A stretch of DNA of 64,000 nucleotides from Streptomyces sp. F63 (GTDB lineage: Bacteria; Actinomycetota; Actinomycetes; Streptomycetales; Streptomycetaceae), in assembly GCF_018070345.1 (NCBI RefSeq), contig NZ_JAGPXX010000002.1, positions 186,001-250,000 of the forward strand, read 5' to 3'. How positions within the stretch are numbered: the first letter of the stretch is position 1; every line of letters begins with the position of its first letter. The position numbers were made by a program, and so were the translations under genes. Shown piece by piece: positions 6,682 through 15,573 of the stretch. Under the pieces are notes generated by a model that worked only from the letters and a program-made list of their open reading frames with translations, searched no databases and was not told the origin of the DNA.

Positions 6682-8307
6682 ATGCCGTCGTATCTGTCAC
6701 CGGGCGTCTACGTGGAGGAGGTGGCCAGTGGCTCTCGTCCCATCGAGGGGGTGGGCACCTCCGTGGCGGCCTTCGTCGGCCTCGCGCCGGAAGGGCCGCT
6801 CAACGAACCGACGCTGGTGACCAACTGGACGCAGTACGTGGCGGCCTTCGGCGACTTCACCGACGGGTACCACCTCGCCCACTCCGTCTACGGCTTCTTC
6901 AACAACGGCGGCAGCGCCGCCTATGTCGTCCGCGTCGGCGGCGTGCCCGGCGGGGAGTCGGGGACGGCCGCCGGCGCGGGCGGCTCGGCGAACGGGAAGA
7001 GGGCCGCCGGGGACGGTCCCGCGGCCCTGCCCGCCGGGGAACCGCGGCAGCTCGGCAAGTTCCGGGTGGCCGCGATCGCCGCCGCCGAGAGCGGCGCCGG
7101 ACTGAGCGTCGAGGTCGCCGACCCGGAGGGCGAGGGGCCCGCCGAGCGCTTCCGGCTGATCGTCAAGGACGGCGACCGCCCGGTCGAGACCTTCGACGTC
7201 ACGGCCAGCAAGAAGAGCGGCCGCACCTACGTCGTCACCCAGGTGCGGGAGCGCTCCCGGCTGATCACCGTGGAGGAGGCCGCGCCCGCCGCGCAGCTCG
7301 CCCGCCCGGAGAACCAGACGGTGGCGCTGCCCGCCCCGGCCGGTGCCGTGGCGACCCGGGGCGCGGAGGGCGGCGGTGTGGCTCCGGCCGGCGGCCAGGC
7401 CGGGCCGGGTGAGTACCTCGGTGACTCCGCCGACCGCACCGGCTTCGGCGGTCTGGAGGCCGTGGACGAGATCTCCATGGTCGCCGTCCCCGACCTGATG
7501 GCGGCCTACCAGCGCGGCGCCCTCGACCTGGAGGCCGTCAAGGCCGTCCAGCTCGGGCTCATCGCGCACTGCGAGCTGATGGGCGACCGCGTCGCCGTCA
7601 TCGACCCGCCGCCGGGGCTCAACGCCCGCGAGGTGCGGGTCTGGCGGCAGGAGACCGCGGGCTACGACTCCAAGTACGCGGCGCTGTACTACCCCTGGAT
7701 CAAGGTCTTCGACCCCTCCTCCGGCCAGCCGCGGCTCGTTCCGCCGAGCGGCCACGTGGCGGGCATCTGGGCGCGCAACGACGCCGAGCGCGGCGTGCAC
7801 AAGGCACCCGCCAACGAGGTGGTGCGCGGCGCCGTCGACCTGGAGCTGCAGATCACCCGCGGCGAGCAGGACCTGCTCAACCCCGTCGGCGTCAACTGCA
7901 TCCGGGCCTTCCCCGGCCGCGGCATCCGCGTCTGGGGCGCCCGCACCCTCTCCTCCGACCCGGCCTGGCGCTACCTCAACGTCCGCCGGTACTTCAACTA
8001 CCTGGAGGAGTCGATCCTGATCGGCACCCAGTGGGTGGTGTTCGAGCCCAACGACCACGCGCTGTGGGCCCGGATCCGGCGGAACGTCTCGGCGTTCCTC
8101 GTCAACGAGTGGCGCAGCGGCGCCCTGTTCGGCGCCCGCCCGGAGGACGCGTACTACGTCAAGTGCGACGAGGAGACCAACCCCCCGGAGTCGGTGGACC
8201 TCGGGCGCGTCATCTGCGAGATCGGCGTGTCGCCGGTGAAGCCGGCCGAGTTCGTGATCTTCCGGCTGGCGCAGTTCTCCGACGGCGGCGGCCAGTTGGA
8301 CGAGTGA
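6682..8307 (+). CDS. Contractile tail sheath protein (eCIS)
   Basis: 541 aa; ATG preceded by GAGGAG. Begins MPSYLSPGVYVEEV and GTSVAAFVGLAPEGP, the canonical N-terminus of phage/eCIS sheath proteins, which polymerise around the tube and contract. The conserved C-terminal domain is present (VNCIRAFPGRGIRVWGART, WRYLNVRRYFNYLEES, GTQWVVFEPND, then VCEIGVSP-like VICEIGVSPVKPAEFVIF). Residues about 95-255 hold a variable, Gly/Ala-linked insertion that should form the outer surface. First gene of the plus-strand block; the tube gene follows after 148 bp. Only one sheath gene is seen, whereas some systems carry two or three. Confidence 0.93.
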   Translation: MPSYLSPGVYVEEVASGSRPIEGVGTSVAAFVGLAPEGPLNEPTLVTNWTQYVAAFGDFTDGYHLAHSVYGFFNNGGSAAYVVRVGGVPGGESGTAAGAGGSANGKRAAGDGPAALPAGEPRQLGKFRVAAIAAAESGAGLSVEVADPEGEGPAERFRLIVKDGDRPVETFDVTASKKSGRTYVVTQVRERSRLITVEEAAPAAQLARPENQTVALPAPAGAVATRGAEGGGVAPAGGQAGPGEYLGDSADRTGFGGLEAVDEISMVAVPDLMAAYQRGALDLEAVKAVQLGLIAHCELMGDRVAVIDPPPGLNAREVRVWRQETAGYDSKYAALYYPWIKVFDPSSGQPRLVPPSGHVAGIWARNDAERGVHKAPANEVVRGAVDLELQITRGEQDLLNPVGVNCIRAFPGRGIRVWGARTLSSDPAWRYLNVRRYFNYLEESILIGTQWVVFEPNDHALWARIRRNVSAFLVNEWRSGALFGARPEDAYYVKCDEETNPPESVDLGRVICEIGVSPVKPAEFVIFRLAQFSDGGGQLDE

Positions 8308-8455
8308 GCCGCGCGGCGCCGCCGCGGGCGCGCGCCGGCTCCTCCCGGCCAACCGTCATTCAGTCAGCAGCCGTCACGCCTTCCCGCCCCCGGGGAGGAC
8401 ACGGGCAGTCCGCCGCGCCGCGTGCCGGCGAACCGAGTAGAAGGACCACAGCTCC

Positions 8456-8899
8456 ATGAGTCTGCAGCCAGGTGACGCCCTCACCTCACACAATTTCGGC
8501 ATCCAGATCGACGGCGTCATGGTCGAGTTCCTGCAGGAGGTCAGCGGTCTGACCCGGGAGCAGGACGTCATCGAATACATGCAGGTGTCCGAGCAGGGCA
8601 AGCCGGTGACGAAGAAGATGCCGGGCGTGGCCAAGGCCGGCGAGGTCACGGTCGTGCGCGGCGCGACCCAGTCGTCCGTCTTCAGCGAGTGGATCGACAC
8701 CTCCATGGCGGGCACCATGGCCTCCGCCCGGAAGAACGCCACGATCGTGGTGATGGACTACGAGAACAACCCGGTCAAGCGGTACAACCTGCGCCAGGCG
8801 TGGGCCCGCAAGGTGGACACCAGCACGGTGAAGGCCGGCGAGGCCTCCGCGCTCACCGAGACCGTGACCATCACCTACGAAGAACTGGTCATGGACTGA
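8456..8899 (+). CDS. Inner tube protein (gp19-like, eCIS)
   Basis: 147 aa; AAGGA site upstream of ATG. MSLQPGDALTSHNFGIQIDG, FLQEVSGLTREQDVIEYM and the C-terminal AGEASALTETVTITYEELVMD match the T4 gp19/Hcp-like tube fold that stacks into the inner tube inside the sheath. Stop overlaps the next start (TGATG), so it is translationally coupled to the tail-assembly gene. Length is normal for the family. Confidence 0.92.
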   Translation: MSLQPGDALTSHNFGIQIDGVMVEFLQEVSGLTREQDVIEYMQVSEQGKPVTKKMPGVAKAGEVTVVRGATQSSVFSEWIDTSMAGTMASARKNATIVVMDYENNPVKRYNLRQAWARKVDTSTVKAGEASALTETVTITYEELVMD

Positions 8900-9387
8900 T
8901 GCGCCGTTCCGTCAGCGGGCTCGCCGCGCCCCCCGCTCCCGACGCGCTGAGCGCCGAGGAGCGGGCGGCCATCGGCACCGCCCCGGCCCCGCCTCCCGCG
9001 CGGCAGCAGCGGCGGCGGCTGCAAACCGAGTTCGAGTTCGAACTGCCGCGCGGCTACGTGGACGACGCGGGCGCGGTGCACCGGCACGGCGTGATGCGGC
9101 TGGCGACGGCCCGCGACGAGCTGGTCCCGCTGCGGGATGTGCGGGTCCAGGAGAACCCGGCCTATCTGTCGGTGGTGCTGCTCAGCCGGGTCATCACCCG
9201 GCTGGGCACACTGCCGGCGGTGCACGACGGGATCGTGGAGCAGCTGTTCGCCTCCGACCTGGCCTTCCTGCAGGACTTCTACCGCCAGGTCAACGCCGAG
9301 GGGCACACCCGCGCCGGGGTGACCTGCCCGCACTGCGAGCAGCCGTTCGAGGTCGAGCTCGGCGGGAGCCGCCTGGGGGAATCGTGA
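8899..9387 (+). CDS. Tail assembly chaperone-like protein
   Basis: 162 aa; ATG shares bases with the tube stop. A Pro/Arg-rich N-terminus (residues 1-40) precedes a compact domain (FEFELPRGYVDDAGAVHRHG, MRLATARDELVPLRD, PAYLSVVLLSRVITRLG) found in phage and eCIS loci straight after the tube gene, and a CxxC pair near the end (CPHCEQPF) that may bind metal. In phages this slot is taken by chaperones that load the tape measure; the same role is inferred here. Followed by a GTGA-overlapped 52-aa gene. Confidence 0.75.
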   Translation: MRRSVSGLAAPPAPDALSAEERAAIGTAPAPPPARQQRRRLQTEFEFELPRGYVDDAGAVHRHGVMRLATARDELVPLRDVRVQENPAYLSVVLLSRVITRLGTLPAVHDGIVEQLFASDLAFLQDFYRQVNAEGHTRAGVTCPHCEQPFEVELGGSRLGES

Positions 9388-9542
9388 CGTACGCGACCGA
9401 CCGCATCCAGGAGGAGATCGCGTACATCGCCTACCACTTCCACTGGACGCTCGACGACATTCTGGATCTGGAGCACGGCGACCGGCGGGCCTACGCCCGC
9501 CGGATCGCGGAGCTCGTCACGCGCGCCGGCGCGGAGGGGTGA
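9384..9542 (+). CDS. 52-aa eCIS-associated protein (DUF6760-like)
   Basis: GTG at 9384 overlaps the upstream stop (GTGA). The helical sequence YATDRIQEEIAYIAYHFHW, LDDILDLEHGDRRAYARRIAEL is a well conserved small protein placed after the tail-assembly gene in Streptomyces eCIS loci and resembles the small second product of phage tail-chaperone pairs. Function unproven. The gene is just short enough to be missed by automated callers. Confidence 0.8.
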   Translation: MTYATDRIQEEIAYIAYHFHWTLDDILDLEHGDRRAYARRIAELVTRAGAEG

Positions 9543-9551
9543 GGGGGAACG

Positions 9552-12500
9552 GTGGGAATCCTCGACCGGCTGCGGAGGCGCGGTGCCGGCGGCCCCGGTG
9601 ACCGCGCGGGCACGGAGGCCGGCTCGGACGCGAAGGCCGACGTGGGCGCCGGAGCCGACGCGAGCGCCCGAGCCGGCGCGGGTGCGCCGTTCACTGCGCC
9701 GTTCACCGCGCCGTCCTCCGTACCGCCGCCGTCCCCTTCGCGGCCCTCCCCGCTCCCGCCGTCCGCCACGGCGGGTCCGGCCCCGGCGTCCGCGTCCGTC
9801 CCCGGAGCGCCGGGAGGGAGACCCGGCACCGCTCCCGGCGCCCCGGGACACCGGGCCCCGGCACCGGCCGGTCGTCCGGGCGGGGGCGCGCACCAGCCGG
9901 GTGACCGGTCCCCGCTGCCGCCCATCCAGCGGACGACCGCCCACGGGGGGCCGGTGGCGTCCACGGAATTCGGCCGTACCCTGCGCACCTGGCAGAACCC
10001 CTCCTTCTCCGGGCCGGGCCTCTCGCACGCCGTCCTCGACGACGCGCCGACGGGGATCGTCCACGGACTGCTCCGCAGCCGCGGCGCGGACGGCTCCGTC
10101 CCGGCAGCGGCGGCCGGTTCCGCCGGTCAGGGCGGGCGGCTGGGGGGACCGGCCGCCAGGGAGGCTTCGGATTCTCCGCGTTCTCCCGGCGCTCCCGGCG
10201 CTCCCGGCGCTCCCGGCGCTCCCGGCGCTCCCGGCGCTCCCGGTGCTCCCGGCGCTCCCGGTGCTCAGGAGAGGGCCGGCACACCGTCCGCCGACGCGTC
10301 GGTGCCCGCTCCCGACCGGGCGGTCCAGCGGGCCGTGGCGGCGGCGCGGCCGACCGGGCCGGCCGTGGCCCCGGTCCGTACGTCCCCCGGCACCGGCCGG
10401 TCCGGACCCGCGCTGACCACGGCCGCGCGCGGTGGCACGCTGCCGGCCGATGGCCTGCGCGCGCTGCCCGTCGCCGCCCGTGCGGCATCCGCGGGGGAGG
10501 CCGGGCGGCGCGGCTCAAGCACCCTTGCGGAAAGCGTCACTTCGGCCTCCCGTTCCCTCTCCGCACCCCCCTCCGTCACGGTCCCGGCGACCGTGCACCG
10601 CTCCGCGAGCGCCGAGGGACCGGGCGGCCCCGGCCCCGGCGCAAGGCCGGGCGCGGGGCACGGCTCCCGCCCGGCGTCCGCGCCCTCCGGGCCGGCTTCT
10701 TCCTCCGGGCCGGCCTCGTCCTCCGGGCCGGCGACGGCCCGCCGGTCCGGCGAGGCCGGGCGCGGACGGCCGCCGCTGGGAGCACCGGTGGCCGGCCCGC
10801 CCGCCGGTGCCGTACCGCTGACCCGTCCTTCGGCCGGTGAGGGCACCCCGATACAGCGCGCCACAGCCCCGGACTCCCCTGCCGGACCGAACGGTTCCGC
10901 GACGGGACCGGTCCGGCGCGCCGATGGCCCGTCCGGCGGGGAAGCGGCCGGACGGCTCTCCGGCGCTGCCAACGGAGCGAACGCGAGACCGGACGGCCCC
11001 GGTCCGGGGCCGGGCTCCGGTTCCGGTCCGGGGCCGGGGCCGGGCTCCGGTTCGGCGCCGGGTTCCGGTCCGAGGCCGGGTTCCGGCCCGGCTTCGGGCT
11101 CTGGTTCGGGGCCGGGGCCGGGGCCGGGGCCGGGCTCTGGTTCGGCTCCTGGTCCTGCTTCGGGCTCTGGTTCGGGGAGGGCGGCGACAACGTCCGCTCC
11201 GGCCACCGCCCGGGGGGCCGTTGCCGCCACGGGTACGGACTCCGGTACTGCCTCGCCCTCCGCCACCCGCTCCACGCCCGCCGTCCGCGTGACACCGCCT
11301 CCGGTCCGGCCGCTGGCCACGGCACGGCCGATACGGCTCGCCGGCGGCGGCCCGGCCGGGCTGCCCTCCGTGCAGCGTTCCGCCACGGCACCGGCGGTCC
11401 GCATGCGCCGCCTCGATCCCGCGCCCGCGTACCGGGCGGCCCGGGACGGCTCCCCGGCGGGGCGGGCCCCCGACAGGACGCATCAGCCGGGCGTGACGTC
11501 GGTGTCCGGCCCCCCGCAGGGGGACGCCGGGCCGGGCCCGCGAGACCGGCGTGCCGCCGCGCCGTCCCCGGCGTCCGGGGCCTCGGGTCCCATCCGGGCG
11601 GCGCCACCGAGCGGATCCCGAGCCGGGGACCCCGGCACTGGCCCGGCTCCGGCGCCGGGCGCCCCCGGCCACCGGCGCGGCCGGGGCCTCGGCGCACGGC
11701 TCCGTGACGCCCTCGGGCGGCGCGGCGGCACCGCCGACGTGCCGGGTCTCCCCGCGACGGCCCCGCACGGGCCGTCCGGTGGCGCGGACCGGGCCACGCC
11801 GGTGCAGCGCCGTGCCCGCGCCCACCCGTCGTCGTCCTCCCCGGACGCCGGCAAGCGCCCGGGCGGTACGAACGGTGGCGCGACGGACAGTGCGCGGCGG
11901 TCCGCTCCGGCCGCCGAGCCCGGTGACCGGGCGGCCTCCGGACGGGCAGGTGATCCCGGCTCCGGTCGCGTCCCGCCGCTGCCTCCTGGCGTGCGGGGCG
12001 CGGCCGTCCCCTCCCCGGTGCAGCGGGCGCCTGCGGTGCCCGGGGCCGGCCCCGGCACGCCGTCCGGCGCGGCGGGAGCCTCCCGCCCGGGTGACCGGGC
12101 CACCGGTCCGGGCCTCTCCGGCAGCGGCCCGGTCGTGGGGGGTACGGCGACGGCAGCGGGCGGGGCACATACGGACGTCGGGTCCGCTGCCGTGCGGCGG
12201 TCCGCCGCCGCGCCCGGCTCCCGGCGCTCCGGGGCGCCGGGTTCCGTCGCCGCCGGCGGCGACGGCCCGGTCCGGGCGTCCCGGCGGGAGCCCCACGCGA
12301 ACGTGCCCGGGCGCACCGCACCCTCGAACTCCGTTCCGCCGACGCCCACTTCAGCCGGCCACCCGGACGGCAGCGTGCAGCGACGGGTGTCCGGTCAGCC
12401 GTCCCGGTCCGGTGAACGGGCCGCGGGCCCGGGCGTGCCGGGCACCGGAGCGGCCGCACCGCGTACCGCCGCCCCGTCCCCGGGCGCCGGAGGGGAGCCG

Positions 12501-13897
12501 CAGGTCTCCGTGCCGTCCGGCGGGCAGGCGCCGATACCGGTGCAGCGGGCTGCCGCGGCCGGGCCCGCCCCTCACCCGGCCACCGCCGGGGGAACACCGG
12601 CTCCAGCGCCGGGCACGGCGCCGGCCTCCTCCGCCGGCGTGCCCTCCGCCGACGCGCCGTCGTCTGGCGGCGCCGGCGGGGCCCACGGGGCCGGCGGGGC
12701 CGGCGGGGCCATCGCCGCGTCCACCGTTGCGATCGGCCCCGCGAGCCCACCTGCTCCGGACGCGCTGCCCGTCCAGCGGCTCGCCGCCGCCCCGGACGCG
12801 GCCGGTGCCTCCCCGGCCGAGGCACCGGGCGGTTCGGCGGCACCCGGCCCTGTCGCACCCCTCGCGGTCCCCGGTTCCGCGTCGCGGCGGACCGCCGTGT
12901 CCTCCGGAGCGCCCGGCGGACAGGGCGGCGGCACCGCACCGGCGCTCGGGGGGACGGCGGTCCAGCGGCTGTCCGCCGCTCCGGCCGCGCCGCGCACCCC
13001 CGAGGCGGGACCGTCCCTCTCCGGCTCCGGTGCGGGACCGTCCGTCTGGCCCGGTGCGGGACCGTCCGTCTCCGGGCCCGTGGCACCCCCCGGGGCGCGC
13101 CGTACAGCGGGTTCCCCGGCGGCCGGGCCGGTGGCGGGCTCCGCTGCCGCCCCCGCGCCGCGGCTGGTCACGACGTCCTCCCGGACGGACACGCCAAGTG
13201 CGGCGCCGCCCGTGGCCGGTCTCGGCGTGCCGCGTTTCCGGGCGGTCTCCCGTACCGGAACGGCGCCGGCCCCCGGTGCCGGCGCGGAGCGAAGCGGCCG
13301 CCCGGCCGGCGCACGGGCCGTTCCCGGTGCGATCCCCCCGGCCGACACGCCGGCGGTGCAGCGCGCGGGGCCGGGCACGGCGCCGGACGGCCGGGCTCCG
13401 GCGTGCCGCTCACGGCGGCGGCCGCCGCTCCGCTCGTCCCGCTGCCGCTCCAGCGCGCCACCACCGCCGGATCACCGGACCGGTCACCGGCCGCTCCTCC
13501 GGAGCCGGAACCGCGACAGCCGCCCGGCGTCACGGTCGTGCAGCGCGCGCCGGCCGCCGTGACGGCGCCCCGAGCACCGCGGCCGCCGTCGTCCGCCCCG
13601 GCGGGACCGCCGGGCGGCCCCGGCGCCGGCTTCGCCCCGGAGTCGCTGACACACCACCAACTCGACCAGCTCGCGGACCTGTTGCTGGCACCACTGGTGC
13701 GGCGGATCCGCAAGGACAAGGAGGAGAGGGACAAGCTGGCCCGGCTGCTGTTCCACCCGACCATGCGGCTGCTGAGGGACAACAGCCGGCTGGACGAGCT
13801 GGCCCGGGTGCTGCTCGGTCCGATGTCCCGGCTGCTCCGTGCCGAACTCCGCCAGGAACGCGAACGGATCGGCAGGCTCCGCGACTCCCGCCGCTGA
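9552..13897 (+). CDS. Giant VQR-motif protein of the eCIS (1-nt frameshift)
   Basis: Starts MGILDRLRRRG at 9552 with GAGGGGG upstream. About 1450 codons, almost all Pro/Ala/Gly/Ser-rich and predicted disordered, punctuated by roughly 13 (P/A)(V/I/L)QR motifs (PIQRTTA, AVQRAVA, PVQRAPA, PVQRLAA and so on). It includes a collagen-like Gly-Ala-Pro run and a Gly-Ser-Pro run. The frame from 9552 stops at 13562, but VQR spacing and composition continue in the -1 frame (PLPLQRATT, VVQRAPAAV) to 13897, ending in an ordered, helical C-terminal domain (HHQLDQLADLLLAPLVRRI, RLLRAELRQERERIGRLRD) that related eCIS proteins share. The switch must occur near 13390-13403, where one extra G would restore the frame. 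Role unknown; scaffold or tape-measure functions are possible. Written as one gene on this evidence. Confidence 0.65.
10183..10265 (+). repeat. 9-bp tandem repeat coding Gly-Ala-Pro
   Basis: About nine copies of GGCGCTCCC with two GGTGCTCCC variants, inside the VQR-motif gene; encodes a collagen-like GAP run. Such repeats vary in copy number by slippage. Confidence 0.9.
11001..11178 (+). repeat. GGxxCC imperfect repeats coding Gly-Ser-Pro
   Basis: Degenerate repeats built on GGGGCCGGGCTCCGGTTC encode alternating GPGPGSGSG runs inside the VQR-motif gene. Confidence 0.8.
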
Positions 13898-14169
13898 CCG
13901 GGGCGCCGCCGCGCGGACCGGCACCGGCCCGCACCACAGCACTGCCACAGCACCCTCCGGAACAGCACCCTCCGGGACAGCACCGTCCGGGTCCGGACCG
14001 CTGAGAAGAGCGCCGCCCGGAACGGCACCGCAGACCCGCACCGCACAGACCCGCACCGCACGCAGGCACCGGAACAGCACCGCCGAACCGCGCTCCCCGG
14101 CAACGGTCCGGACCGCCGCCCGGCGGCCGCGCCCCGGCCACCCACGAGAGAGAACCGGAAGGTCGACCC

Positions 14170-14604
14170 ATGAGCACCGAGGATCCCGGCTCCACCCTCT
14201 ACTTCACGCTGTCCATCGACGGCCAGAGCCTGGGCTCGTTCAACGGGTGCGAAGGGCTGGCGTCCAGCGTGGAGGTCGAGCAGCGCCACGAGGGCGGCAA
14301 CAACGACTTCGTCTGGCAGCTCCCCACCCGGATCGTTCACTCGAACATCCGGCTGACCCGCCCCCTGACCCCGGACACGGCGCGCGTCGCCGCCTGGATC
14401 TCCGAGGTCGCCACCGGCGTCACCCGCCCCACCGCGCAGATCTCCGCCCTCCGCGCGGACGGTTCGCTCGTCGCCCGCTGGGGTCTCATGGACGTGCTGC
14501 CGGTGAGCTGGACCGGTCCGACGCTCGACCCGGCGAACCCGAGCGTGGCCACCGAGGTGCTGGAGATCGCCCACCACGGCTTCACCGACGCGGGAGGCGA
14601 GTGA
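14170..14604 (+). CDS. Second tube-type protein (eCIS tube initiator)
   Basis: 144 aa; GGAAGG site before ATG. GSTLYFTLSIDGQSLGSF, GCEGLASSVEVEQRHEGGNN and EVLEIAHHGF match the gp19-like tube family but diverge from the main tube gene at 8456, as expected for the specialised tube protein that joins tube to baseplate (Afp5/Pvc5-type). Stop overlaps the LysM gene (TGATG). The 272 bp upstream are repeat-rich, non-coding spacer. Confidence 0.85.
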   Translation: MSTEDPGSTLYFTLSIDGQSLGSFNGCEGLASSVEVEQRHEGGNNDFVWQLPTRIVHSNIRLTRPLTPDTARVAAWISEVATGVTRPTAQISALRADGSLVARWGLMDVLPVSWTGPTLDPANPSVATEVLEIAHHGFTDAGGE

Positions 14605-15368
14605 TGCCCGGCTGGAAGAGCGCCGGGAAGGGCGGCGCCGCACTCGGCAGCGCCGCCCAGGGCTGGGCCGGCCAGAGCCTCGTGCGGGCCACCCTCCGGG
14701 TCCACCAGCCACCGACCGGCAACAGCAACTCCCCCGGTGCGCTGATCAAGGAACTGGAGTTCCAGTTCAACCCCTCCGAGCTGTCGCTGAGCCGCCGCTC
14801 CACCTGGAAGAGCACCGCCGCGGCGGCGGTCCGCGACGCGCCGCCGCCGGAGTTCATCGGCCCGGAGCCGCGCTCCCTGGACGTGGAGGTGTTCTTCGAC
14901 CGCTCCGACGACCCGGGCTCGAACGACGTGCAGAAGGCGTGCGAAGTGCTGCTCTCCTGCTGCGAGGTGACGGAGGCCAGCATCGCCGCCAAACGGCCTT
15001 CGACGCCCTGGGTGAAGTTCCAGTGGGGCAACTTCTCCACGGTCAGCTTCAACGCCTACGTCGGCTCGGTCGACGTCGAGTACACGCTGTTCGCCTCCAG
15101 CGGCCTGCCGATGCGCGCCACCTGCCGGCTCCACCTGGAGGAGATCCCGAGCGGCAAGCCCGGCCAGAACCCGACCTCCGGCGCGCTGACCACCCGGCGC
15201 GTGCACCGGGTGGTGGCCGGTGACTCGCTGCCCTCGCTGGCCTTCCGCGAGTACGGGGACGCCACCGCCTGGCGCCTCATCGCGGAGGCCAACGGCATCG
15301 ACGATCCGGCACGGCTCCCGCCCGGCCGGGAGCTGCTGCTCCCGGCGGCCGAGGAGGTGGGCGCGTGA
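14604..15368 (+). CDS. LysM tube/baseplate adaptor (Afp7-like)
   Basis: 254 aa. N-terminal and central part (LIKELEFQFNPSELSLSR, EFIGPEPRSLDVEVFFDRS, NFSTVSFNAYVGSVDVEYTLF, LPMRATCRLHLEEI) is the CIS tube-adaptor family (gp53/Afp7-like); residues about 197-250 are a LysM-type module (HRVVAGDSLPSLAFREYGD, WRLIAEANGI, LPPGRELLLPA). It forms the adaptor between spike complex and tube/baseplate; in this cytoplasmic setting LysM is structural and need not bind peptidoglycan. Coupled by overlap to the second tube gene. Confidence 0.88.
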   Translation: MPGWKSAGKGGAALGSAAQGWAGQSLVRATLRVHQPPTGNSNSPGALIKELEFQFNPSELSLSRRSTWKSTAAAAVRDAPPPEFIGPEPRSLDVEVFFDRSDDPGSNDVQKACEVLLSCCEVTEASIAAKRPSTPWVKFQWGNFSTVSFNAYVGSVDVEYTLFASSGLPMRATCRLHLEEIPSGKPGQNPTSGALTTRRVHRVVAGDSLPSLAFREYGDATAWRLIAEANGIDDPARLPPGRELLLPAAEEVGA

Positions 15369-15474
15369 CCGGCCCTGCGGCTCCCCGCGCCGGGGCGCGG
15401 GGCGGCGGGCGGGCACCGTGCGGCCCGTTCCGCAACCGGACGGGACGGCCCACGGCCCGCACCCGCGCGCCGTA

Positions 15475-15555
15475 GCACGGCAGCACGGCAGCACGGCAGC
15501 ACGAGAACACCGCAGGACGAGAACACCGCAGTACGGGAACACCGCAGGACGAGAA
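15475..15555. repeat. Short direct repeats before the spike gene
   Basis: In the 205-bp gap between the LysM and spike genes: about four copies of AGCACGGC followed by three of ACGAGAACACCGCAG/ variants. No gene is apparent. A similar short-repeat spacer occurs before 14170. Confidence 0.7.
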
Positions 15556-15573
15556 GGAACACAGGTCACCGAC

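Noticed and set aside
8875..9333. Minus-strand frame opposite the tail-assembly gene
   Set aside because: Antisense of a gene coupled by TGATG and GTGA overlaps to both neighbours.
10183..11178. Repeats considered as a CRISPR array
   Set aside because: No spacers; in-frame codon repeats inside a gene.
9491..13378. Several long minus-strand frames opposite the VQR-motif gene
   Set aside because: Composition mirrors the repeat-rich plus strand; VQR motifs, GAP repeats and the conserved C-terminal domain are only on the plus strand.
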